DNA of 32,497 nt from Muribaculaceae bacterium (GTDB lineage: Bacteria; Bacteroidota; Bacteroidia; Bacteroidales; Muribaculaceae). Positions within the stretch are counted from its first letter, which is position 1. Every line of letters starts with the position of its first letter. The position numbers were made by a program, and so were the translations under genes. The notes under the pieces were generated by a model that had not been told where the DNA came from, did no database searches, and saw only the letters and a program-made list of their open reading frames with translations. Location: positions 1 to 32,497 of the forward strand of contig JAIDPA010000263.1 of the NCBI GenBank assembly GCA_029062985.1. The letters run 5' to 3'. Below are positions 7,572 through 15,180 of this stretch, piece by piece.

Positions 7572-8045
7572 ATGACTTTCAAACGGATATTACTTATTCA
7601 TGCCGACCATGATGTGCCTTTAAGCTTGATTCGGCAGGCTCTGACAAAGATTGAGTCTGAGAAAGAATCCGGTCAGCATATTGTTGACTTTAATCGCATC
7701 ATAGGATTCAATGAACTGGTTGAAGTGACTGACGATGAAGAGTTCTACGAGCAGGTGAGGAATAACAGAGCATATCCTTCAAGATACGTAAAAAATCGCC
7801 TTCCTATACCGACCTCTAAACTTGTCGTTATATGGCAACGTATAAACACAGATATAATCCGTGTTATCTCAGCATACTATACCGGCAGAAATGATGCCCA
7901 TTGTCCGGATGAGCCGGGTAATATCCTGCGAAAAATTGCAAAAGGAGCGACCTACACAGAAGAACAGATAACGGAGGCGTATGAATTTTGGTCTACTCAT
8001 GCTTTTGTAGAGCCAATTCCCAGATATTACGCTCTTAATAAATAA
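7572..8045 (+). CDS. Hypothetical protein, possible toxin-like RNase fold
   Basis: A 157-residue protein from the ATG at 7572 (MTFKRILLIHADHD). An in-frame ATG at 7557 gives 162 residues but would leave a leader of only about 7 nt after the predicted promoter, so 7572 is preferred. The first half is helical and Glu-rich. The second half (GFNELVEVTD..., PIPTSKLVVIWQRINTDIIRVISAYYTG) resembles the late strands of RelE/barnase-like toxin nucleases, in which a trailing beta sheet carries the active site. I cannot name a family, and the resemblance is only in pattern. A second gene follows after 9 bp, as in toxin/antitoxin or effector/immunity pairs. Confidence 0.6.
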   Translation: MTFKRILLIHADHDVPLSLIRQALTKIESEKESGQHIVDFNRIIGFNELVEVTDDEEFYEQVRNNRAYPSRYVKNRLPIPTSKLVVIWQRINTDIIRVISAYYTGRNDAHCPDEPGNILRKIAKGATYTEEQITEAYEFWSTHAFVEPIPRYYALNK

Positions 8046-8054
8046 ATTCATATT

Positions 8055-8468
8055 ATGATTCTATCAATCTCCTTCGCTGAACTTCACAAGTATATCAGCG
8101 ACCACTACAAGAAAGATTTTTCTTTTTCCTACGTTTCTGAGAAGGAATTTACCGTCACCTTCACTCAACGTGTCCTCATAAAGGACGTGCATCTATCAGT
8201 CAACATCCATATCGATGAAGTGAAGCCTTCGGAAGTGGTGATCACTTATAAAGGGGGAATGGCTCTTGATATGATTATCTCCGGAGCGCTTTCTTTACTC
8301 AAGGATAAACTCGCAGAACTTGCACAGGGAATAACGACTGAAGAGAACCATCACATACGCATAAATCTCGCTAAAATGGAAAAGGCGAAAGCCATAGTTA
8401 AAAATCTCTCCCTTGAGGATATCCTCTTAGAGCCGGAATCCCTGAAGGTCAAGGCTGCCCTTAAATAA
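8055..8468 (+). CDS. Hypothetical protein, partner of the upstream gene
   Basis: A 137-residue soluble protein starting MILSISFAELHKYISDHYKK, 9 bp after the previous stop, so almost certainly co-transcribed. The N-terminal half alternates in a beta-strand pattern (KEFTVTFTQRVLIKDVHLSVNIHI). The C-terminal half is helical and Lys/Glu/Leu-rich (INLAKMEKAKAIVKNLSLEDIL). No signal peptide, membrane segment or known motif is seen. If the upstream gene is a toxin this would be the natural antitoxin or immunity candidate, but nothing in its sequence proves that. Confidence 0.6.
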   Translation: MILSISFAELHKYISDHYKKDFSFSYVSEKEFTVTFTQRVLIKDVHLSVNIHIDEVKPSEVVITYKGGMALDMIISGALSLLKDKLAELAQGITTEENHHIRINLAKMEKAKAIVKNLSLEDILLEPESLKVKAALK

Positions 8469-8499
8469 TAATTATTCCTCAGTGGAAATAAAAATTTTA

Positions 8500-9276
8500 T
8501 CAGTCAAGGGTCTGGACTCCTCCCCCATTCACCATCAGCACCTGTCCGCTGACCCATGCAGAAATAGGAGACGCGAAATAAAGTACGGCTCCCGCTATGT
8601 CAGACACCTCGCCAAGACGTTTTAATGGTGTGTGGGCAAGCATACGCTCCTCTATTTCGGGAGTAAGCACAGTGGAGAGGGCATGAGTGCGGGTAGCTCC
8701 AGGTCCGACATTATTGATACGTATCCCCATCTTGCCATAATCGAAAGCAAGATTGGCTGCCAGATGATTTAAGGCTGCCTTCGATGATGCATAGATAGCT
8801 ATCGCAGGACTCTTGTTGACACTGCTCATCGACGTGATATTGATAATGCTGCCATAGCCCGATTCCTTCATGTAGGGAGCTGCCAGCTTACAGAGTTGCC
8901 AGGGAGCGAATACATTTATGGCATATATATTCTCTACGTATTCAAGATCTATATTATAGGGATCCTCACGCCCTGCCCCACCTCGTCCGGCATTGTTGAC
9001 AAGGATATTAATCGTGCCATAACTTTCGACTGCAAAAGAGATAAGACGCTCCAGATCATCTTTCCGACTCACATTGCAGTCTATAGCCACTGCCTTTCCG
9101 CCGGCTTCATTTATTGAGTGGGCTACGTCGGAAGCTTTCTCCAAAGAGAGATCACTGACCACTACCGAAGCGCCGGCAGCCGCCAGAATCTCACAACATC
9201 CCTTCCCGATGCCATCACCCCCACCGGTCACGACCGCTACCTTTCCGGTCAGATCAAATAATGAATCCATTTCCAT
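8500..9276 (-). CDS. hdhA: SDR-family 7-alpha-hydroxysteroid dehydrogenase-like protein
   Basis: A 258-residue short-chain dehydrogenase with the NAD(P) glycine motif TGGGDGIG (17-24), NNAG (94-97), Asn121, and catalytic Ser149, Tyr162 and Lys166 (YASSK). Compared from memory with E. coli HdhA, residue spacing is shifted uniformly by 3 and long stretches agree: GASVVVSDL, INITSM, TPEIEERMLAHTPLKRLG, and the ending WVSGQVLMVNGGGVQ against WVSGQILTVSGGGVQ. HdhA oxidises the 7-alpha-hydroxyl of bile acids such as cholate using NAD+. The substrate here is inferred; many SDRs are misnamed, so bile acid activity should be treated as likely rather than shown. It is convergent with the gene pair upstream. 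No strong promoter box is seen in 9277-9480. Confidence 0.8.
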   Translation of the reverse strand: MEMDSLFDLTGKVAVVTGGGDGIGKGCCEILAAAGASVVVSDLSLEKASDVAHSINEAGGKAVAIDCNVSRKDDLERLISFAVESYGTINILVNNAGRGGAGREDPYNIDLEYVENIYAINVFAPWQLCKLAAPYMKESGYGSIINITSMSSVNKSPAIAIYASSKAALNHLAANLAFDYGKMGIRINNVGPGATRTHALSTVLTPEIEERMLAHTPLKRLGEVSDIAGAVLYFASPISAWVSGQVLMVNGGGVQTLD

Positions 9277-9501
9277 AGTTTATTTCTATAAATTTCAAAT
9301 TAATCATTTAAGTTTCTCAAGCTTTCTTAAGAGAATAGCAGTCTTTATCCTGTTCTCATCTTGAGCTGTCGAAGATTGAATTATAACATTATTAACAATC
9401 AGAATACATCTTTTCCTTTTTAATCACAACATATTAAGTTATAAAATCTTAACAACTTTCCTATCTGAGGTATTAATCTTTACTAAAAATCTTGATGTAA
9501 A

Positions 9502-9540
9502 AAATAAGGGTTACAGTCATTGATGCCTGTAACCCTATTT
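9502..9540 (-). terminator. Intrinsic terminator of the TPR lipoprotein gene
   Basis: AGGGTTACAG (9507-9516) pairs perfectly with CTGTAACCCT (9527-9536) across a 10-bp loop. Read on the minus strand it is followed by TTATTTTTT, a good U-tract. It begins about 22 bp past the stop of the minus-strand gene ending at 9562. The rest of the 9277-9501 gap is AT-rich, with one TTTCTCAAGCTT repeat at 9313-9324. Confidence 0.85.
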
Positions 9541-9561
9541 ATGTAGATTGGTTTGATCTGA

Positions 9562-11244
9562 TTAGAGACCGGAAAGATTAAACTTGGAGAACACGAGATC
9601 CTTCTGTGCCTTTGCAAGCATATTGCTGTCAAGGCTGATAGCCTTCTTGAGGTTGCTGAGCACACCGCTTTCGTTGTTAGTGTTAGCTGCAACAATTGCT
9701 GCAAGATAGTAAGTGTCGGCATCAGGAGTGGGGATAGAAGAAAGGATTGAGCTTGCTGCTGAGTAATCCTTTGCAAGAATCTTGGCAAGAGCTGAGTTAT
9801 TGGTCTTGGCATTGCCGAATGCAGTGTTAGCCTTAGCCACTTCGCCTTGTGTCAGATAGTAAACGCCGAGAGCGTCAGCTGCCTCAGGCACACCTGCTGC
9901 TGCGCCGATAAGCTCATTAGCCTTATTATAGTTGCCGTCAAGGAGATTAACAAGACCAAGGTTCATGTCAACTTCCTTAGAAGAAGGATCAAGCTGTTTA
10001 GCTTTCTGGAATGCGCTCTGAGCAGCTGCATAGTCGCCTGCCTCATACTGAGTGAGACCGAGGTTATTGTATGCACGGTAGCTCTTAGGATAGATTTCAG
10101 TTGCCTTCTTGTAAACTTCCATCTTACGTGTATTGTCGTTTGTAAGAGTAGCTACGTAGAGAATTTCATCCTCTGTGAGAGCCTGCGGGTCAGTGTTAAA
10201 GAGGTTGATGAGTTCTTCGTCGCTCTTGCCGATAACGTTGATAGAAGCCTGAATGCGAGAGTAGCGGAGCTGAGGAAGAATCTGGTCAGCGAGTTCGTCG
10301 AATACGCTTGAGAGATTACGGATTTCCTGTTCGCGCTGCTCGGGATCCTTGTACATCTGAAGAACCTGGAGGATAAGGTCCTTATCCTGAATGTTGCTCT
10401 TTGACACGAGTTCCTGGAAACCTTCCCAGTCCTCAGGAGTAAAAGAAGAAGTAAGCTCACCAAACTCAGTGATCTTATCTTTCTTCAACTGATTCTCCAT
10501 GAAACGGGTAGTGTTGGTTTCACGCTGCTCAGCAAGTTCAGTGTTGAAAGCGAGTGTACCGTCAGGAGAAGCGTAAGAAGCGATGTTTACGCCTGCAATT
10601 TCCTGATTAGCTGCCGCATTAGCTTCGAGAAGACGCTTGTTGAGGTCAACATAGTCAGGAGCGTCAATCTGATTCTGGCGGATATTTGCCTGATTGATAA
10701 GGAAGCGGATGTCAGCATTATACTTCTCGTTGATCACTCTCTGGAATTTATCCTTAGCGATAGCGGGAGTTACTGAAGCAGCAGAAGCAAGGGTAGAAGT
10801 AGCGATGATACCTTCGCCTACCTTCACACGGGGAAGACCGTAAAGCTTGCCGTTCTGGTCAACCTGGAAATCAAGATAGAGATCAGACTGAGCCATTTCG
10901 GGCTTATATTCGGTATTGAATGGGATAGTGAAAGTGCCGCCGTTGTTGTAGCTGATGACCTGACCGTTAGCACGCACGTTTTCACCCTGAATGATTGCGG
11001 GAGTGCCTTGGAATTCGCCACCCTCATAAACGAGAACCGGAGTAGCTGTTACCTTCGCATTCTTTACCATGAATTTTGCAGGAACATTACCGGTAATGGT
11101 AGCCGGTACGTTCATACCCACAGTCTCCAGAGGAGTAGGTGTGGTGTTGAAATAATTGCTCTGGAACTCTCCAACTTTCTTTGAGCAGCTGGCAGTACCG
11201 AGCAGGGCAACGCCCAGAGCAAGATAAAGAACCTTGTTGTTCAT
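9562..11244 (-). CDS. TPR-containing lipoprotein with OmpA-like region
   Basis: A 560-residue envelope protein. The N-terminus is a lipoprotein signal peptide (MNNKVLYLALGVALLGTASC, lipidated Cys20), so it is probably anchored in the outer membrane. The first 130 residues are beta-rich. A segment around 205-250 (IASYASPDGTLAFNTELAEQRETNTTRFM) matches the OmpA-like peptidoglycan-binding motif with its conserved N..LAEQR. Residues about 385-450 contain TPR units (YRAYNNLGLTQYEAGDYAAAQSAFQKAKQLDP). Codon use is strongly biased, consistent with high expression. It stands alone, with its own terminator at 9502-9540. A weak minus-strand -7 box (TATCTTTA, 11351-11358) gives a leader of roughly 100 nt. 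Likely role: envelope structure or protein assembly scaffold; exact function unknown. Confidence 0.88.
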   Translation of the reverse strand: MNNKVLYLALGVALLGTASCSKKVGEFQSNYFNTTPTPLETVGMNVPATITGNVPAKFMVKNAKVTATPVLVYEGGEFQGTPAIIQGENVRANGQVISYNNGGTFTIPFNTEYKPEMAQSDLYLDFQVDQNGKLYGLPRVKVGEGIIATSTLASAASVTPAIAKDKFQRVINEKYNADIRFLINQANIRQNQIDAPDYVDLNKRLLEANAAANQEIAGVNIASYASPDGTLAFNTELAEQRETNTTRFMENQLKKDKITEFGELTSSFTPEDWEGFQELVSKSNIQDKDLILQVLQMYKDPEQREQEIRNLSSVFDELADQILPQLRYSRIQASINVIGKSDEELINLFNTDPQALTEDEILYVATLTNDNTRKMEVYKKATEIYPKSYRAYNNLGLTQYEAGDYAAAQSAFQKAKQLDPSSKEVDMNLGLVNLLDGNYNKANELIGAAAGVPEAADALGVYYLTQGEVAKANTAFGNAKTNNSALAKILAKDYSAASSILSSIPTPDADTYYLAAIVAANTNNESGVLSNLKKAISLDSNMLAKAQKDLVFSKFNLSGL

Positions 11245-11480
11245 AACTTGATTGATATTAAGGGTTAAATCTCTAAGTTTTTTTGGCGGGAATAAACCAT
11301 AAGGAAGCCTTTAGGATATCCCGTGTCAGATATAGTTTGGAAATATCGTGTAAAGATAGATAAAAATTAGGAGAGCCGCATAAAAAACAATGAAAAATCG
11401 AATGAAAAATGTTAAAATCTTATTCAATAACTGACAAATTTCAATTTTCATCAAAAAAATAAAAAATTTATCCCTAAAAA

Positions 11481-11512
11481 TTTGCGCAATCAAAAAAAAG
11501 GATATAACTTTG
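11481..11512 (+). promoter_or_regulatory. Promoter of the tRNA-Lys gene
   Basis: TTTG at 11481-11484, exactly 20 bp, then TAACTTTG at 11505-11512: a full match to the Bacteroidales sigma-ABfr consensus. The start would be near 11518, about 40 nt before the mature tRNA. The surrounding 11245-11480 stretch is very AT-rich and holds no gene that I can support. Confidence 0.8.
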
Positions 11513-11558
11513 CACTCGCAAAAGGGAAACGACACCAACTTCCCGTTGCATACATAAT

Positions 11559-11631
11559 GACTCCGTGGCTCAGTTGGTAGAGCAAATGACTCTTAATCAT
11601 TGGGTCGTGGGTTCGAGCCCCACCGGGGTCA
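11559..11631 (+). tRNA. tRNA-Lys (anticodon CTT)
   Basis: A 73-nt cloverleaf. Acceptor GACTCCG pairs with CGGGGTC (one G-U), discriminator A at 11631; the D arm contains GCTCAGTTGGTAGAGC; anticodon stem AATGA/TCATT encloses loop CTCTTAA with anticodon CTT; the T arm is GTGGG-TTCGAGC-CCCAC. CCA is not encoded. It is bounded by a consensus promoter and a strong terminator, so it is a single-gene transcription unit. Confidence 0.96.
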
Positions 11632-11634
11632 CGC

Positions 11635-11666
11635 AAAAGCTGAAATCGAAAGGTTTCAGCTTTTTT
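11635..11666 (+). terminator. Intrinsic terminator after tRNA-Lys
   Basis: AAAAGCTGAAA (11635-11645) pairs with TTTCAGCTTTT (11654-11664) over an 8-bp loop, continuing into a T-run to 11666. It begins 4 bp after the tRNA. Confidence 0.9.
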
Positions 11667-11668
11667 CG

Positions 11669-11687
11669 TTGGTAAAGCAAATGACTC
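11669..11687 (+). repeat. 19-bp near-copy of part of the tRNA-Lys gene
   Basis: TTGGTAAAGCAAATGACTC matches tRNA positions 11574-11592 (TTGGTAGAGCAAATGACTC) with a single G-to-A difference. It covers the D-loop to anticodon stem of the tRNA and lies 95 bp downstream. It could be a scar of integration or a recombination-duplicated tRNA piece. Confidence 0.7.
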
Positions 11688-11803
11688 ACCGTGTCTATTT
11701 ATTGGCATTGGCTCGCTACATGATAAAGTATAATGTAGGAGTAGTAACTAGTCATTCGTTTGAAATCAAGAGAATTGATTTTGGTTTCTTCAATCCCGAT
11801 TAA
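11681..11803 (+). pseudogene. Possible short gene remnant (40 codons)
   Basis: An open ATG-to-TAA stretch starting inside the tRNA-derived repeat. The translation (MTHRVYLLALARYMIKYNVG... ending IDFGFFNPD) has a protein-like composition but no recognised family. It ends 10 bp before the AlbA_2-type gene. It may be the tail of a truncated gene whose front was replaced by the tRNA-derived sequence, or a chance ORF. Confidence 0.25.
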
Positions 11804-11813
11804 ATAAAATGAT

Positions 11814-12413
11814 ATGACTTCATTAGAAAATTATCTCAATATTTTCAATAGCCTCATAATTAGATCTGAGAGTGAGGTGGTGGAGTTTAAGAGGGCGGAG
11901 AATAGCTTCGACTTCGATGACTTGGGCAAGTATTTTTCGGCGTTGAGCAATGAGGCGAATTTGCGCGGGCTGGAGTTTGCGTGGCTGATTTTCGGCTATG
12001 AAGAAAACTCCAACCTCACCCTGCACGATTGCATCTCTCTCGATGCTATCCAAAAGGGTCATCGCATTGATGAGGAAATCGCACAAGACCTGCTGAAACG
12101 CGGACTGATCGAAGGCGAAGCTCCCAACTACACCATCTCCCTCAGCGTAGCAAAAGCATCAAAACAACTCACAGGCTATACGAAAGTCAAAGGACTTGAA
12201 CGTGACAAAATCAAGCAGATGATTCTGCAATACATCCAGAATACCGGAACCGACGGAGCCAAACGCGATGCCATCATGGAATACCTCGAAGGCACCCTCC
12301 CCAGTCGTAACACCAAGGAGCAGAATACCCAATTAGTAAGCAACATTCTTAAAGATATGAATAGTAGTAATCTCATATCTTCAGATGGAAAACTATGGCG
12401 AGCACCAAAATAA
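11814..12413 (+). CDS. AlbA_2 (Schlafen-type) DNA-binding protein with an internal deletion
   Basis: A 199-residue ORF. Residues 1-62 match the beginning of the AlbA_2 domain (ESEVVEFKRAENSFDFDDLGKYFSALSNEANL is split here only by position; it ends FAWLIFGYEE). Residues 63-120 (DAIQKGHRIDEEIAQ, LIEGEAPNYTIS) match the region after the ATPase-like domain in full-length relatives. The rest (KIKQMILQYIQ...) looks like a winged helix. Full-length proteins are near 450-500 residues, so the remainder of AlbA_2 and the HATPase-like middle are missing, apparently by one in-frame deletion. The product could still be expressed, but an intact function is doubtful. Confidence 0.65.
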   Translation: MTSLENYLNIFNSLIIRSESEVVEFKRAENSFDFDDLGKYFSALSNEANLRGLEFAWLIFGYEENSNLTLHDCISLDAIQKGHRIDEEIAQDLLKRGLIEGEAPNYTISLSVAKASKQLTGYTKVKGLERDKIKQMILQYIQNTGTDGAKRDAIMEYLEGTLPSRNTKEQNTQLVSNILKDMNSSNLISSDGKLWRAPK

Positions 12414-12448
12414 GTAGTAAAATAAGTACTACTTAAAAAATGAGTAGT

Positions 12449-12481
12449 AAAATGAGTAGTAAGATTACTTCTACTCATTTT
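12449..12481. terminator. Intrinsic terminator-like hairpin after the AlbA_2 gene
   Basis: AAAATGAGTAG (12449-12459) pairs perfectly with CTACTCATTTT (12471-12481) over an 11-bp loop. The T-run is within the stem end and continues as GTTT. A smaller hairpin (AAGTAGTA 12412-12419 with TACTACTT 12427-12434) overlaps the stop codon just before it. The AGTAGTAA motif is repeated several times in 12412-12465. Confidence 0.65.
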
Positions 12482-12621
12482 GTTTATAATACAACTATGA
12501 TGTGCTTTAGCAATACTATGAATATCAAATAACTCAAGGTATGATACTACTACCATATTAGCTCAGATACCATTATCATGTAGTTTACACGTACTACTAT
12601 TAAAATTTCATGTAGTAGCGT

Positions 12622-12735
12622 AAAATGTACAGTACGTTTTTTTGTACATTTTCCGTACATTTTAACCAATTGGCTTTGAGATAGCGGCTTACGACTAAAA
12701 AACTAGTCATAATTACGACTATAAAATGTACAGTA
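12622..12735. repeat. Clustered TAAAATGTAC repeats in a 600-bp gene-free gap
   Basis: AAAATGTAC occurs at 12622-12630 and about 12723-12731 on the plus strand. GTACATTTT occurs at 12644-12652 and 12655-12663, so two copies form an inverted pair with a T-run loop. Further on, GGTCGG motifs repeat around 12779-12797. No coding frame is supportable in 12482-13017. The cluster could be protein-binding sites or remains of a small mobile repeat. Confidence 0.55.
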
Positions 12736-12930
12736 GTCGAAAAATACGACCGAAAAAGTGGTTGAATTGACTGAAAACGGTCGGATTTCGGTCGGATAGG
12801 AGAAAAAGGTTCTTTTTGTTGATAAAATGGTAACATTCTACCGTTTACTTTTATCAAATTTTCGGTATTGAAAAATAGGAACGGATAAAAAGTCATTTTA
12901 AAGTCCTGTTCAGATAATGAAAAAATAATT

Positions 12931-12960
12931 TTTGCAGGCTGCCTGTTTTTTATAAATTTG
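12931..12960 (+). promoter_or_regulatory. Promoter of the DUF6717 gene with a palindrome between the boxes
   Basis: TTTG at 12931-12934, 18 bp, then TAAATTTG at 12953-12960. Between the boxes lies the palindrome CAGGCTGCCTG (12935-12945), and CAGGCAGC recurs just after the expected start (12975-12982), complementary to GCTGCCTG. This looks like a regulated promoter or a leader hairpin. The leader to the ATG at 13018 is about 50 nt. Confidence 0.6.
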
Positions 12961-13017
12961 CCAATCATCGGCTTCAGGCAGCTTATGTTGATATAAAATA
13001 ACTTAGAATTAAAAAAT

Positions 13018-13353
13018 ATGGAATTAAGTTTTGAACGTTTTGAAAATGGACGGTGGTATGTCGTATTCCCGGAATGGGAAGGCGACCAGGATGATCTGGA
13101 AATGGTTGAGGGTGCTGACAAAATGTTAGATGCCCTGACTGAAGACGGTCTCTACTCCTCCTTAGATGTAGATCTTGAAGAACCTGCCGACGGAGAATAT
13201 TTCATATTGGAAATGGAGGCACATGATCCTGACGGAGCATTTTATAATATAGTTAATTGTCCTAAATTCGAAGGCATTATCTGGCTCTGCAACGTAACTC
13301 ATGAATTCTTTGGAGATCATCCCGATAGAATCTATTGCCGTGTAATCTCATAA
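13018..13353 (+). CDS. DUF6717 family protein
   Basis: A 111-residue acidic soluble protein. It starts MELSFERFENGRWYVVFPEW, with the GRWY...P.W motif and LEMVEGADKMLDAL typical of this small family, and ends with IIWLCNVTHEFFG followed by HPDRIYCRV. Function is unknown in the family. It has its own promoter. The window contains a longer paralogue at 24934-25359 and a remnant of a near-identical copy at 19817-19888, so the family has expanded locally. It is convergent with the DUF6377 gene 24 bp downstream, with no clear terminator between them. Confidence 0.8.
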   Translation: MELSFERFENGRWYVVFPEWEGDQDDLEMVEGADKMLDALTEDGLYSSLDVDLEEPADGEYFILEMEAHDPDGAFYNIVNCPKFEGIIWLCNVTHEFFGDHPDRIYCRVIS

Positions 13354-13377
13354 GGGGACACGCGAAACTCCTGTTAG

Positions 13378-14973
13378 TTATATTTCACATAGGTGTGCCA
13401 CTTCTCTTTCAAAATTCTCCCGGTCTATGGCACGATTTCTCACCTGAGTCCGGTGATTAAAAATAGTTTGAGGAGAAAGAAAGAGAAGAGTGGCTATCTT
13501 ATTGCTGTCGGTTATGCCCATTCTTACCAGAGCATAAATACGTAAATCAGTATTTAATAATTCTCCCTTTTTTGGATAGATCTGTTTCTCAGATTGGAGA
13601 AGGGCATTAAACTGTTTTATATAATCGGGATAGAGTCGAAGAAAAGCAGAATCAAAATTTTGAAACATCTCTCGCGTCTCTACATCTGTCGGGCGCACGT
13701 AACGATCTGCCACTGAATTTAGATCGCCCATATTCTTGACTTTCAGTTTTAATACAACGGGGAACCGATTGAGTTTCTCAATGTAAGCGGCACAAAGATC
13801 CATAAATAGGCTTACATACTCTTCGCGCGACTTATTAGTTTGGCTGAGTTGGAAATTAAGTTCTCTCAGCTTTTCATTAAGTTCTTCCATTGCATCTTTC
13901 GAACGGGAGACAATCTTATGTTGGCGATAGATATAGACAGCCACCACCGCTAATGAGATAGTAAGAAGTCCTATTAACAGAAGATATAATTTTAAACGTC
14001 TGTTCTGAGCGTTGACAGTATCCTGATAGACATTGGAAATATCCGGAATTTTTTCTGCTACCTCCAGCATCCTCAACCGATTATTATAGAATATTGCATC
14101 CTCAAGGGCGAGTTTCAGATAAGAATTTGCCCTTTCAATGTCTCCTTCCTCATCTTTGAGATAGAGAGCGAGCTGCTGAAGAGCTAAATTTTCCTTAAGA
14201 GGCACTTTCTGATCAGAAATAGCCGCATTGACTACCCATTCCTTATATTTTTCCTTATCCTGCATATCTCTATAGGTCAAGGCAAGTGCATAGGCAGCTT
14301 GTGCATAAAGCCTGCTTTCTACAGGGATGCGGGCAATAGTGGATAAATACTCCTTTTCAGCTTCCTTATAATTATGGGAGCGAAGATGTTTCTCTGCCAA
14401 TCTGTAAGTGTATTCGGGTTTAGAGACATCTGTTACAGCTATAAGCGAATCCAAATAAAGAAGACTCCTCTGTGTAAATTCCGGAGCTATTGTACGCTTA
14501 TCGGAATATTCTGCCCATACCCCGTAGGTCCATTCACATGCTGAGAAATATTCCTCCTGTAAACGTACAGGCAGCTTTCTTGAATCTATTTTTTCAAGAA
14601 TATTTATAGCGTGGCTGAAATGTCCGGAAGTCGCAAGAGAGAGGGCTCTGTGAATCTCGACTTGTGCTCGTAACTCATAACCGTCAGTAGGATCTATTAT
14701 GTCTGAAGCATAGTTCACATACATCATGGCAGAATCAAAATTGAACGTGAGATATTCCCGGAAAAGCTCATTATATAAGTTGAGTCGTCTATCCTTATTA
14801 ATGTCCGGCTTTAAAAGATGACGCAGACTGTCAACACGGCTTTCCTTAACTTTGAGGAAATGCCCACGCTGTTCTATAGCCTCATCGAGACGAGAAAGAG
14901 AAGCATCTCCCGCAACTGCCTTCAGACTGCCAAAACTCAATAGAAAAATAAATATTGTTATTGTTATCTTCAT
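13378..14973 (-). CDS. DUF6377 membrane-bound TPR transcriptional regulator
   Basis: A 531-residue protein. It has a signal peptide (to about residue 21), then helical TPR-like repeats to about 315 that should sit in the periplasm. One transmembrane helix follows (328-349, LYLLLIGLLTISLAVVAVYI) and a coiled coil (355-385). The cytoplasmic C-terminal domain ends in a LuxR-like helix-turn-helix (DLRIYALVRMGITDSNKIATLLFLSPQTI is its span, about 475-505). This layout matches Bacteroidales DUF6377 regulators, which are encoded beside polysaccharide or nutrient uptake genes. It is divergent from the TonB-dependent receptor at 15181, making control of that receptor and the alpha-galactosidase likely (inferred). 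Length and frame are intact. Promoter at 14996-15027. Confidence 0.85.
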   Translation of the reverse strand: MKITITIFIFLLSFGSLKAVAGDASLSRLDEAIEQRGHFLKVKESRVDSLRHLLKPDINKDRRLNLYNELFREYLTFNFDSAMMYVNYASDIIDPTDGYELRAQVEIHRALSLATSGHFSHAINILEKIDSRKLPVRLQEEYFSACEWTYGVWAEYSDKRTIAPEFTQRSLLYLDSLIAVTDVSKPEYTYRLAEKHLRSHNYKEAEKEYLSTIARIPVESRLYAQAAYALALTYRDMQDKEKYKEWVVNAAISDQKVPLKENLALQQLALYLKDEEGDIERANSYLKLALEDAIFYNNRLRMLEVAEKIPDISNVYQDTVNAQNRRLKLYLLLIGLLTISLAVVAVYIYRQHKIVSRSKDAMEELNEKLRELNFQLSQTNKSREEYVSLFMDLCAAYIEKLNRFPVVLKLKVKNMGDLNSVADRYVRPTDVETREMFQNFDSAFLRLYPDYIKQFNALLQSEKQIYPKKGELLNTDLRIYALVRMGITDSNKIATLLFLSPQTIFNHRTQVRNRAIDRENFEREVAHLCEI

Positions 14974-14995
14974 AGCTTAAATAATTCTGAAAATG

Positions 14996-15027
14996 CAAAT
15001 ATAGCACTTAATTATCACTCCTGCAAC
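14996..15027 (-). promoter_or_regulatory. Promoter of the DUF6377 regulator
   Basis: On the minus strand TATATTTG (complement of 14996-15003) is a perfect -7 box. A GTTG near-match to the -33 TTTG lies at 15024-15027 with 20-bp spacing. The leader would be very short, with the start about 15 bp before the ATG at 14973. Confidence 0.6.
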
Positions 15028-15126
15028 ACTACCTTGCAATTATCTCAATCAATATATAAGATATTAATATATAGTGTCTTACATTCTATTCATCCTACTT
15101 CACCACTACCTGAACCTTACTTTCTA

Positions 15127-15157
15127 TTGACATCAGCTTCATGAAGGTGTAATTTTG
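15127..15157 (+). promoter_or_regulatory. Promoter of the TonB-dependent receptor
   Basis: TTGA at 15127-15130, 19 bp, then TAATTTTG at 15150-15157. The expected start is about 15163, leaving a leader near 18 nt before the ATG at 15181. The region between this and the divergent promoter (15028-15126) is AT-rich, with ATATAT-type repeats that could hold regulator sites. Confidence 0.6.
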
Positions 15158-15180
15158 CGCTATCACCGACAAAAATACCC

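Noticed and set aside
11559-13353. Integrated mobile element at tRNA-Lys
   Set aside because: No integrase, relaxase or complete att pair is visible; only the 19-bp internal tRNA copy suggests it.
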